From NCBI GenBank assembly GCA_002385815.1, contig DGEE01000027.1:1-5466 (forward strand): a DNA stretch of 5,466 nt, read 5' to 3'. Below the pieces are notes generated by a model, which had not been told where the DNA came from, ran no database searches, and saw only the letters and a list, made by a program, of their open reading frames with translations. The position numbers and the translations under genes are program-made. Below are positions 1 to 5,093 of this stretch, piece by piece. Source of the DNA: Hungateiclostridiaceae bacterium UBA3934 (lineage in GTDB: Bacteria > Bacillota > Clostridia > Acetivibrionales > DTU013). Position 1 is the first letter of the stretch, and every line of letters starts with the position of its first letter.

Positions 1-19
1 AGATGTGTATAAGAGACAG
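1..19. other. Synthetic Tn5 mosaic-end adapter (sequencing artefact)
   Basis: The first 19 bases, AGATGTGTATAAGAGACAG, are exactly the engineered Tn5 mosaic end used in tagmentation (Nextera-type) libraries. The mosaic end is a laboratory hybrid of the natural IS50 outer and inner ends. No transposase or other IS50 sequence follows; genomic sequence (a tRNA 3' end) begins at once. It should be read as untrimmed adapter at a contig end, not as a mobile element. Confidence 0.96.
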
Positions 20-49
20 TCGCTGGTTCGATTCCGGCTCTGGGCACCA
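20..49 (+). tRNA. 3' fragment of a tRNA (possibly tRNA-Phe), 5' part missing
   Basis: The fragment contains a complete T arm: stem GCTGG (22-26), loop TTCGATT, stem CCGGC. It then has a 7-nt acceptor 3' strand TCTGGGC, discriminator A and encoded CCA ending at 49. The anticodon is lost where the adapter begins, so the isotype cannot be read. The acceptor implies a 5' end GCCCAGA, and the run from GTTCGATTCC to GGGCACCA resembles bacterial tRNA-Phe, which makes Phe a guess only. It is the upstream member of a small tRNA cluster with tRNA-Gly and tRNA-Cys. Confidence 0.85.
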
Positions 50-102
50 GTTTTACCCGCATGTAGCGGGCTGGTGGTCGGGGAGAAGCCTTCAGGGAAG
101 GC
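46..102 (+). other. Hairpin-rich tRNA spacer
   Basis: The spacer between the partial tRNA and tRNA-Gly can form two stems. The first is CCCGC (56-60)/GCGGG (66-70) with a 5-nt loop; it can extend by pairing the tRNA end ACCAG (46-50) with CTGGT (71-75) across a TTTTA bulge. The second is GCCTTC (88-93)/GAAGGC (97-102) with a 3-nt loop. Neither is followed by a T tract, so neither looks like a terminator. They may be processing structures in a polycistronic tRNA transcript. No coding gene is supported here, and no promoter is evident before tRNA-Gly. Confidence 0.4.
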
Positions 103-146
103 AGCTAAGCAAACCCGGTATCCTATCGAAAATGCCGGACATATAT

Positions 147-221
147 GCGGGATTAACTCAGCGGTAGAGTGTCACCTTGCCAAGGTGAAAGTCGCGGGTT
201 CGAATCTCGTATCCCGCTCCA
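147..221 (+). tRNA. tRNA-Gly (anticodon GCC)
   Basis: A full cloverleaf can be drawn. The acceptor is GCGGGAT/ATCCCGC, and the D arm is ACTC/GAGT. The anticodon stem is TCACC/GGTGA around loop TTGCCAA, giving anticodon GCC at 179-181. The T arm is GCGGG/CTCGT with two G-U pairs around TTCGAAT. Discriminator T and CCA are encoded. It reads glycine codons GGC and GGU. The gene follows the partial tRNA by about 100 bases and has no obvious promoter of its own, so it is probably transcribed from further upstream. An intrinsic terminator starts at its last base. Confidence 0.97.
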
Positions 222-246
222 AAAAAGCGCAGCAGGCGCTTTTTTT
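221..246 (+). terminator. Intrinsic terminator after tRNA-Gly
   Basis: Stem AAAAAAGCGC (221-230) pairs with GCGCTTTTTT (236-245) around loop AGCAG, and the T run continues to 246. The A-rich upstream arm is complementary to the T tract, so it could also work for leftward transcription. It ends the upstream tRNA transcript, which fits tRNA-Cys having its own promoter downstream. Confidence 0.9.
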
Positions 247-300
247 ACACCTTGCCGTACATTCTGCACAGCAGCGCAGCAAGGGTGGCAAACAGGTGTA
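246..300. repeat. Imperfect inverted repeat between tRNA-Gly and tRNA-Cys
   Basis: TACACCT (246-252) plus TGCC (253-256) are complementary to GGCA (287-290) plus AGGTGTA (294-300), with a 3-nt bulge on the right arm. A weaker inner pairing is CTGC (264-267)/GCAG (276-279). CAGGTGT at 293-299 recurs at 313-319, 20 bases later and touching the tRNA-Cys -35 box. No ORF with coding signals occupies this stretch. The function is unknown; it could be an operator or a remnant structural element. Confidence 0.4.
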
Positions 301-318
301 ACGCTGATATTGCAGGTG

Positions 319-347
319 TTGACATCGATTTGTATTCGTGTTATCAT
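319..347 (+). promoter_or_regulatory. Sigma-A-type promoter for tRNA-Cys
   Basis: A perfect -35 box TTGACA (319-324) is separated by 17 bases from TATCAT (342-347), which matches 5 of 6 consensus bases. Transcription would start near 353-355, about a dozen bases before the tRNA 5' end. It lies downstream of the tRNA-Gly terminator, so tRNA-Cys forms a separate transcript. Confidence 0.85.
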
Positions 348-366
348 ATACTGGTCAAATGAACAC

Positions 367-441
367 GGCGCCATAGCCAAGTGGTAAGGCACGGGTCTGC
401 AAAACCCTCATTCCCCAGTTCAAATCTGGGTGGCGCCTCCA
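367..441 (+). tRNA. tRNA-Cys (anticodon GCA)
   Basis: Acceptor GGCGCCA/TGGCGCC, D arm GCC/GGC, anticodon loop CTGCAAA with GCA at 399-401, and T arm CCCAG/CTGGG around TTCAAAT form a normal cloverleaf with discriminator T and encoded CCA. The first pair of the anticodon stem, C392 opposite T408, is a mismatch, leaving four good pairs. It reads UGC and UGU. It is flanked by its own promoter and by a hairpin terminator starting six bases after the CCA end. Confidence 0.97.
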
Positions 442-446
442 AAAAG

Positions 447-480
447 TAACGGAAGCCCTTTATCAGGTCTTCCGTTATTT
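447..480 (+). terminator. Probable intrinsic terminator after tRNA-Cys
   Basis: A perfect 9-bp stem, TAACGGAAG (447-455) with CTTCCGTTA (469-477), encloses a 13-nt loop and is followed by a short T stretch (TTT, 478-480). The T tract is short, so termination may be incomplete, but the position just after the tRNA and the strength of the stem make this the likely transcript end. Confidence 0.7.
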
Positions 481-518
481 CAAATATGTGAGCGGATCAT
501 CCTGTGGGATTTCACCTT

Positions 519-550
519 TTGGCATATTTTCGATACTTCTCTTGTATAAT
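519..550 (+). promoter_or_regulatory. Possible promoter for the receiver/GGDEF-like gene
   Basis: A perfect TATAAT lies at 545-550. The best -35 candidate, TTGGCA (519-524), is 20 bases upstream, which is too far for ideal sigma-A spacing; at the normal spacing there is only GCATAT. If used, transcription would begin near 557 and give a leader of about 120 bases containing the hairpin at 587-649. It is the best -10 box in the intergenic stretch between the tRNA-Cys terminator and the first CDS. Confidence 0.45.
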
Positions 551-586
551 GCACTAAAAGTGATATTATATAAATGGAGATAATTT

Positions 587-649
587 TGACTGCCAAATTG
601 CACCGTATCGGTAGGGCAAAGCGGTTTTACCCTGTCTCTTTGGCTGTCA
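587..649 (+). promoter_or_regulatory. Structured 5' leader (long imperfect stem)
   Basis: TGACTGCCAAA (587-597) pairs with TTTGGCTGTCA (639-649) over 11 positions with one T-T mismatch. The 41 enclosed bases can form two small helices, ACCG (602-605)/CGGT (609-612) and AGGG (613-616)/CCCT (630-633), giving a three-way-junction-like fold. The structure ends 28 bases before the chosen start codon and 18 bases before its ribosome binding site. I do not recognise a known riboswitch class. Confidence 0.45.
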
Positions 650-677
650 GTTGAAAGGTGTTTTGTCGGGGAGCGCT

Positions 678-1610
678 ATGTTTAAAAAAAAGATACTTGT
701 AATCGATGATACGGAACTAATGGTCAAACTAACCACGGATGTACTGACAAAACATGGGTACGAGGTCGTTTCGGCAAACAATGGTGTGGACGGCATAAAA
801 ATGGTTGCATCTGAAAAGCCTGACCTTGTGCTCCTTGATGTCGTAATGCCCGGGATCGATGGTTTTGAAGTTTGCAAACTGCTCAGGAAGGATGAAAGCA
901 ACAATCTTATTCCCATCATCATGCTGACAGCCCAGGGAAATGAGGAAGACAAGCTTGCGGGTCTGGAGCTTGGGGCCGATGATTACATAACCAAACCGTT
1001 CAATCCGCGTGAATTGGTAAGCAGAGTAAGGAATACGCTCCTGAGGATCGACAGGAACAGGCTGGCAAATCCTCTCACCGGACTGCCGGGGAATACAGAG
1101 ATACAGTCCGAGATCAATTACAGGATTGCCAAGGAAATGATATTCTCTGTAATATATCTTGATGTGGACAATTTCAAGGCATACAATGACGCATACGGTT
1201 TTTCCCATGGCGACCGGGCCATCAAGCTCATAGCAGATATACTGCTGGACAATGTCAGGACCTTTGGTGGAAAAAATGATTTCATCGGGCACATAGGCGG
1301 CGACGATTTCGTTGTCATCAGCGATCCTAATCATGCAGATGCGCTCTGTGAGAATATAATAAAGGAATTCGACGAAAGGGTCCCGGAGCTCTATTCTGAT
1401 GTGGACAGGCGTGCCGGGTTCATAAGTACCGCAAACAGGGTAGGAGAGATCACACAGTATCCGATAATGACTTTGTCCATAGCCGTCGTATCAAATGAGC
1501 ATCGGGTATTGCGCAACCATCTCGAAGTGGGTGAGATCGCCGCAGAACTCAAAAAGAAAGCCAAGTCCATAGTAGGCAGTGTATACCTGAAGGACAGGCG
1601 ACGAAAATAA
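678..1610 (+). CDS. Response regulator with C-terminal GGDEF-like domain (GGDDF variant)
   Basis: A 310-residue protein begins at ATG 678. GGGGAG at 668-673 lies four bases before this start, whereas the in-frame TTG at 651 has no ribosome binding site and sits next to the leader stem. Residues 1-123 form a receiver domain: acidic pair D10-D11, phospho-acceptor D54 in LLDVVMPG, T84, and K106 in the KPF motif. Residues about 130-310 form a GGDEF-family domain with NPLTGLPGN, LDVDNFKAYND and the signature GGDDF at 207-211. The upstream inhibitory RxxD site is absent; GKND stands there. The protein would be cytoplasmic, taking a phosphorelay input and making or sensing cyclic di-GMP. The aspartate at the fourth signature position differs from canonical GG(D/E)EF, so diguanylate cyclase activity is uncertain and a GTP- or c-di-GMP-binding role is possible. 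No histidine kinase lies nearby. It is probably co-transcribed with the membrane protein 18 bases downstream. Confidence 0.93.
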   Translation: MFKKKILVIDDTELMVKLTTDVLTKHGYEVVSANNGVDGIKMVASEKPDLVLLDVVMPGIDGFEVCKLLRKDESNNLIPIIMLTAQGNEEDKLAGLELGADDYITKPFNPRELVSRVRNTLLRIDRNRLANPLTGLPGNTEIQSEINYRIAKEMIFSVIYLDVDNFKAYNDAYGFSHGDRAIKLIADILLDNVRTFGGKNDFIGHIGGDDFVVISDPNHADALCENIIKEFDERVPELYSDVDRRAGFISTANRVGEITQYPIMTLSIAVVSNEHRVLRNHLEVGEIAAELKKKAKSIVGSVYLKDRRRK

Positions 1611-1614
1611 CGAC

Positions 1615-1620
1615 AGGAGA
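1615..1620 (+). promoter_or_regulatory. Ribosome binding site deciding the membrane-protein start
   Basis: AGGAGA lies 8 bases before ATG 1629 but only 2 bases before the in-frame ATG 1623. The spacing favours the second ATG, which shortens the protein by two residues. Confidence 0.6.
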
Positions 1621-1628
1621 GAATGTCT

Positions 1629-2252
1629 ATGAAGAGATATATCATGAAGGGATTGAGGATCCTATATATCTATGCCATGGTAGTTCTTATTTTTGTAGTT
1701 TTCCTGTATCCCGTCATAGGCTTGACAAAAGACAATTTCAACAACTGGCTGCCGGTTTACAGTTTCATATGCTTCCTTTTTTTATTCTTCTTCCAGTATA
1801 TCGAACTGAAGGAACTGGCATTAAAGGAAAAAAAGCCGGCATATGAGCTGGATCCTTATCCGCTCAAAGGTCTGGTCTATGGTCTAGTCGGGGTCGTTCC
1901 CATCATAGTGATCACGGCAGTGTTCACCATCATCACTTTTGACAATCCTGTGACCGAACGGTTCAAGCATCTGGGAGTCAACACCTTTCTGGGACCACTC
2001 TATTTCTTCATCAGGTTGTTCGAGGAAGCCATCCCGTCATACTTCGGAGCCATATTATTCATCCCTGTGATGACGGCGCTGGGGTATCTGGCAGGTTATT
2101 ACGGCATCAACCTCAATATCAGGGAAAAGATATTCGGAAAGAAGCCAGTCCAGGAAAAGGGCTTCACAAAGAGCCCCTGGAATCCGACCCTCAATGAAAA
2201 CAAGCCTAAGAAGAAGAAAAAGAAAAAGAAGAATGTGAACAAGGTCCAGTAA
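1629..2252 (+). CDS. Polytopic membrane protein of unknown function with lysine-rich tail
   Basis: A 207-residue protein. I cannot assign a function. Hydrophobic segments at about 9-32, 41-58, 80-104 and 138-160, with a weaker one near 119-131, predict four or five membrane spans. The hydrophilic linker at 59-79 contains the motif LDPYPLKG. Other striking segments are NTFLGPLYF (118-126), LGYLAGYYG (151-159) and KSPWNPT (181-187). The C-terminus is soluble and very basic, with eight lysines in a row at 194-201 encoded by mixed AAG/AAA codons. The positive tail would probably stay cytoplasmic near the membrane, ribosomes or nucleic acid. The gene follows the receiver/GGDEF-like gene closely, with no terminator between them, so the two likely share a transcript. 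A functional link to that signalling protein is an inference from position only. The alternative start at ATG 1623 adds two residues. Confidence 0.85.
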   Translation: MKRYIMKGLRILYIYAMVVLIFVVFLYPVIGLTKDNFNNWLPVYSFICFLFLFFFQYIELKELALKEKKPAYELDPYPLKGLVYGLVGVVPIIVITAVFTIITFDNPVTERFKHLGVNTFLGPLYFFIRLFEEAIPSYFGAILFIPVMTALGYLAGYYGINLNIREKIFGKKPVQEKGFTKSPWNPTLNENKPKKKKKKKKNVNKVQ

Positions 2253-2290
2253 ATACATGATACAACCTGCATAGTCTTGTAATATGTCCA

Positions 2291-2337
2291 ACCCGTCCCC
2301 GAATATTCTTATATTGAATCTGAATAGGGAGACGGGT
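2291..2337 (+). promoter_or_regulatory. Hairpin burying the cwlD Shine-Dalgarno
   Basis: ACCCGTC (2291-2297) pairs perfectly with GACGGGT (2331-2337). The helix continues with CCC (2298-2300)/GGG (2327-2329) across a bulged A2330, and with TATTC (2304-2308)/GAATA (2322-2326) past a GAA bulge. The total is about 15 base pairs closing a 13-nt loop. The cwlD ribosome binding site AGGGAGA (2326-2332) lies wholly inside the right arm, and the start codon follows four bases after the stem. The TTTT after the stem could alternatively make it a weak terminator of the upstream unit. Confidence 0.55.
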
Positions 2338-2340
2338 TTT

Positions 2341-3051
2341 ATGATTATTGTGATGAGAAAATCCAATTTAGTCCTGATAGGGCTCATTTTTGCACTGCTG
2401 CTGGCAATATACAGCCTGAATATGGATGTGGATTCACAGACTGCTGCAGCGGCTAAGACCGCTGACCAGAGGACTGTCATAGTCGACGCGGGACATGGAG
2501 GGGAGGATCCGGGGAAAATCAGCAGTTACAGCGGCCTTAAAGAAAAGGACCTTAACCTGAAAATCGCTTTCAAAGTAAAGGGACTGCTGGAGGAGGACGG
2601 CTACAATGTGATCATGACGCGCGAGGAAGATAAGCTTGTCTACAAGGAAGGGACAACGGACATATATTACAAGAGGCTCCAGGATCTTACCAGGAGAAAG
2701 GAAATAATGGACAGCAGCGGGGCAGATATCGTGGTAAGCATCCATGCCAACAGCTTCACAGATGCTCGTTATTACGGTGCGCAGACTTTTTATCCGGGAG
2801 ACTCGCCCGAGAGCAAAAAACTGGCCGAATGCATCCAAAAGTCTCTCAGAGAGAATGTGGATAAGAACAATAAGCGTGAGCCGCAGCTTAAGCAACCCAT
2901 TGTCATAATAAAAAATCTCAAGACACCGACTGTCATCGTGGAAAGTGGTTTTCTTTCCAATGCAGAGGAAGAGCGCAGGCTGGCCACGGATGAATATCAG
3001 ACACTGATAGCCCAGGCTATCAAAAAAGGGATAGACAGCTATTTCAGGTGA
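2341..3051 (+). CDS. cwlD: Spore cortex N-acetylmuramoyl-L-alanine amidase CwlD
   Basis: A 236-residue protein of the Amidase_3 family, close to the length of Bacillus subtilis CwlD. It has an N-terminal signal or anchor segment (about 8-28), a short linker and one catalytic domain (about 45-236). Zinc ligands are visible as H52 in VDAGHGGEDPG, E68 in LKEKDLNL and H135 in SIHANSF; the catalytic glutamate is E201 in VIVESGFLSN. CwlD removes the stem peptide from muramic acid in forespore peptidoglycan. PdaA then deacetylates it, giving the muramic-delta-lactam recognised by germination lytic enzymes. It therefore implies an endospore former. ATG 2341 was chosen because AGGGAGA is 8 bases upstream; the reading frame is open to 2284, but that would prepend a charged, unlikely N-terminus, and ATG 2353 has no good binding site. 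I could not find a convincing sigma-E or sigma-G promoter in the 88-base gap. Its 3' end overlaps the convergent ABC-F gene by 8 bases. Confidence 0.95.
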   Translation: MIIVMRKSNLVLIGLIFALLLAIYSLNMDVDSQTAAAAKTADQRTVIVDAGHGGEDPGKISSYSGLKEKDLNLKIAFKVKGLLEEDGYNVIMTREEDKLVYKEGTTDIYYKRLQDLTRRKEIMDSSGADIVVSIHANSFTDARYYGAQTFYPGDSPESKKLAECIQKSLRENVDKNNKREPQLKQPIVIIKNLKTPTVIVESGFLSNAEEERRLATDEYQTLIAQAIKKGIDSYFR

Positions 3052-4963
3052 TTTCTTCAGACTCCTCCGCAAGTTCAGCCCACTGATGATAAAGCTGTTC
3101 CAGCCTGTTTTCCAGTTGGATCTGTTCATCATGGAGGGCAGCAAGCAGTACATGGTCGCTCAGGGCATCCTCATGTGACATCTCCTCGGATATGGCGGCC
3201 AGTCTGGCTTCTGCCCTGTTTATCTCGCTTTCGCACTCCGTCAGCATCTTTCTGAGCTTGCGCCTTCTTGCCCGGTCCTCCTTGCTCTCAAGGTGTTCGA
3301 GCTTCGAAGCTGTGACGGCCCTGTACCTGCCTTCAGTCTGGTCAGTTGCCGCTGACCTGCGGTGCTCAATGTAGAAAGAATACCCACCACTGTAATCTTC
3401 GATGCTTTTGTTAGTCATTTCGATGACCCTTGAGGCCAGCTTGCTCATGAAATAGCGGTCATGGGATACGGCGATGATTGTGCCGTCGTAGGAAAGCAAG
3501 GCTTCCTCGAGAGCCTCCCTTGAATTTATATCGAGATGGTTGGTGGGCTCGTCGAGAAACAGCAGATTCGCCCCTGACAGCATCAGCTTTGCCAGCGCCA
3601 CCCTGCTCTTTTCCCCGCCGCTGAGGACGCTTATGGTCTTGTAGACATCGTCGCCTGTGAACAGGAACTGTGCCAGCACATTGCGTATCTGTGTGTGAGT
3701 GAGTTGTTCATTATCATTCCAGACTTCTTCGAGTACGGTGTTGTCTTCCTCCAGTCCTTCAAGCCCCTGATCGTAATAACCCAGTATGATATTGCTGCCG
3801 TATTCGAAGCAGCCGCTGTCCTGCTGCAGCGTTCCCGCGAGTATTTTCAGCAGTGTGGATTTGCCGCAGCCATTCGGACCCACTATGAAGATCCTTTCGC
3901 CCCTTTTGGCTTCAAAGCTGATATCCCTGAAAAGCTCCTTGCCGGGGAAACTTTTGGACAGATTTTTGACGGACAGAACATCATTACCGCTGGTTATGCT
4001 GCTTTGGAGTCTTATGTTTATATTCCCGGGCAGTCCGGAGGGGGCTTCGATTTTTTCCATCCTGTCGATCGCCTTCTGCCGGCTTTCTGCGGCTATAATA
4101 TTCCTCTGCCTGTTCCACTGGCGCTGTTTTTCTATAAATGCCTCCATGCGGGCGATTTCCTTCTGCTGTAATTCATAATGCTTTTGCTGGATTTTCCGGT
4201 TCAGTGCCTTCTGCTCTGCATAGCCGGTGTAGCTTTTTTCATAAGTGGTGCACCTGTGGTTCTCCAGCTCGAAGGTCTTTGTGGTTACCGTATCGAGGAA
4301 ATACCTGTCATGGGATATCGCGATCAGGGATTTCCTGTAGTTTTTCAGAAAATCCTCCAGCCACTCTATCGCAGAAATATCCAGATGGTTTGTGGGCTCG
4401 TCCAGCAGTAGAAGATCCGGCTCCTCCAGCAGCAGCCTTGCCAGCGCAAGGCGTGTTTTCTGTCCGCCGCTCAGCGCTTTTATCCTCAGGCTGAACTGGG
4501 ATTCATCGAAGCCCAGGCCGCGCAGCACTCCCCTGATACGACTGTTGTATTCATACCCGCCTTCACGGGAAAAGCGCTCCAACAGCGCATCATATTCCTT
4601 CATCATTGAGTTGAGGCGGATTTCATCCTTCTCATCGGACATTTCTTTCCCCAGCTGTCTGAGCCGGCTTTCCATCGATATCAGCGGAGAGAATGTGGCA
4701 AGCATCTCATCCCATATCGTATTGTCTGATTCAAGGCCGGAGCCCTGGTCCAGGTATCCGACCCGCAGGTCCCGGGACATGAAGATCTCGCCGGAATCCT
4801 GCTTGAGTTGCCCGGTTATGATCTTAAACAAAGTGGATTTGCCTGCGCCATTGACTCCTACAAGGCCGGCTTTCTCGCCCTGCCGCAGTCTGAGGGACAC
4901 GTCGCTCAGAACTATGTCCGTTCCATATGACAAATATATGTTATTGCAAGACAGTATTATCAT
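3044..4963 (-). CDS. ABC-F family ATPase (YdiF-like), ribosome-associated
   Basis: A 639-residue protein with two ABC domains and no membrane domain. Domain 1 has Walker A GVNGAGKS (36-43), signature LSGGQ (164-168) and Walker B with E189 followed by TNHLD. Domain 2 has Walker A GPNGCGKS (362-369), signature LSGGE (447-451) and Walker B with E472. Between them, about 245-310, is the charged helical linker that in ABC-F proteins reaches the ribosomal P site. A charged coiled-coil extension (about 540-639) matches the long YdiF-type architecture. Both catalytic glutamates are intact, so it should be an active translation factor. Members variously resolve stalled ribosomes or protect against antibiotics; housekeeping is more likely here because YdiF-like genes commonly lie near rex in Firmicutes. 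The start at 4963 (MIILSCNNI) fits the family N-terminus; in-frame ATGs at 4975 and 4993 exist, and none has a strong Shine-Dalgarno. Confidence 0.95.
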   Translation of the reverse strand: MIILSCNNIYLSYGTDIVLSDVSLRLRQGEKAGLVGVNGAGKSTLFKIITGQLKQDSGEIFMSRDLRVGYLDQGSGLESDNTIWDEMLATFSPLISMESRLRQLGKEMSDEKDEIRLNSMMKEYDALLERFSREGGYEYNSRIRGVLRGLGFDESQFSLRIKALSGGQKTRLALARLLLEEPDLLLLDEPTNHLDISAIEWLEDFLKNYRKSLIAISHDRYFLDTVTTKTFELENHRCTTYEKSYTGYAEQKALNRKIQQKHYELQQKEIARMEAFIEKQRQWNRQRNIIAAESRQKAIDRMEKIEAPSGLPGNINIRLQSSITSGNDVLSVKNLSKSFPGKELFRDISFEAKRGERIFIVGPNGCGKSTLLKILAGTLQQDSGCFEYGSNIILGYYDQGLEGLEEDNTVLEEVWNDNEQLTHTQIRNVLAQFLFTGDDVYKTISVLSGGEKSRVALAKLMLSGANLLFLDEPTNHLDINSREALEEALLSYDGTIIAVSHDRYFMSKLASRVIEMTNKSIEDYSGGYSFYIEHRRSAATDQTEGRYRAVTASKLEHLESKEDRARRRKLRKMLTECESEINRAEARLAAISEEMSHEDALSDHVLLAALHDEQIQLENRLEQLYHQWAELAEESEEIT

Positions 4964-4985
4964 TTTCAGCACCATTTCCGAAGTA

Positions 4986-5025
4986 GTGGGCATTGCCCGC
5001 GGACAGCCGCCGGAACCGTTGCCGG
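4986..5025 (-). promoter_or_regulatory. GC-rich structured leader of the ABC-F gene
   Basis: This segment is visibly richer in G and C than the promoter beside it. It can form several short stems: GGGC/GCCC (4995-4998 with 4988-4991), GCGG/CCGC (4999-5002 with 5007-5010) and CCGG/CCGG (5010-5013 with 5022-5025). These are mutually exclusive in part. The upstream in-frame ATG at 4993 sits in the loop and stem of the first. ABC-F genes are sometimes controlled by leader attenuation, but no clear terminator with a T tract is visible here. Confidence 0.3.
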
Positions 5026-5044
5026 GTGGACTCTACGAGAAATA

Positions 5045-5073
5045 ATTCTAACAGAATACAGGTTTTGCGGCAA
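5045..5073 (-). promoter_or_regulatory. Promoter for the ABC-F gene (divergent)
   Basis: On the minus strand, TTGCCG (5073-5068) is followed after 17 bases by TAGAAT (5050-5045), which match the sigma-A boxes at 4 of 6 and 5 of 6 positions. Transcription would start near 5038, giving a leader of about 75 bases to the chosen start. An alternative pair, TTGTCA (5082-5077) with TATTCT after 18 bases, overlaps it and has a poorer -10 box. The -35 box lies two bases from the rex -35 box, back to back. Confidence 0.6.
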
Positions 5074-5075
5074 TA

Positions 5076-5093
5076 TTGACAAAAAAATATCAA
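5076..5093. promoter_or_regulatory. Candidate Rex operator
   Basis: TTGACAAAAAAATATCAA is an 18-base element with TTG and CAA ends, the length and termini of the Rex consensus TTGTTAA-N4-TTAACAA. By hand it matches 10 of the 14 specified positions. It covers the rex -35 box and most of the spacer, so bound Rex would block RNA polymerase. Autoregulation is common for Rex. The inner positions are imperfect, so part of the match could come from the promoter itself and AT richness. Confidence 0.45.

Noticed and set aside
5..387. Short open frames over the tRNA cluster on both strands (98, 79 and 72 residues).
   Set aside because: They run through tRNA genes, a terminator and the synthetic adapter, lack ribosome binding sites, and have no recognisable protein features.
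598..638. GGGCAAAGCGG inside the leader suggested a GEMM-I c-di-GMP riboswitch.
   Set aside because: The arrangement of conserved bases, tetraloop and receptor helix of GEMM-I is not present; only a short string is similar.
632..640. CTGTCTCTT, matching the first nine bases of the Tn5 mosaic end on the other strand.
   Set aside because: The match stops after nine bases and the following sequence is part of the leader stem, so it is most likely chance and not a second adapter.
651..677. TTG at 651 as the start of the receiver/GGDEF-like protein.
   Set aside because: It has no Shine-Dalgarno, would add nine residues before a normal receiver N-terminus, and a GGGGAG site precedes ATG 678.
2253..2340. 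Sporulation sigma-E or sigma-G promoter for cwlD, including TGAATA at 2321-2326 and GATACAA-like bases near 2259.
   Set aside because: No pair of -35 and -10 boxes fits the expected consensus and spacing for either sigma factor.
2434..3153. Long minus-strand open frame across cwlD.
   Set aside because: It lies antisense to a clear CwlD with all catalytic residues and has no recognisable protein content.
3192..5045. Several long plus-strand open frames (for example 3695-4171 and 4392-5045).
   Set aside because: They are antisense shadows of the ABC-F gene, whose domains and motifs account for the sequence fully; the shadows have no recognisable domains.
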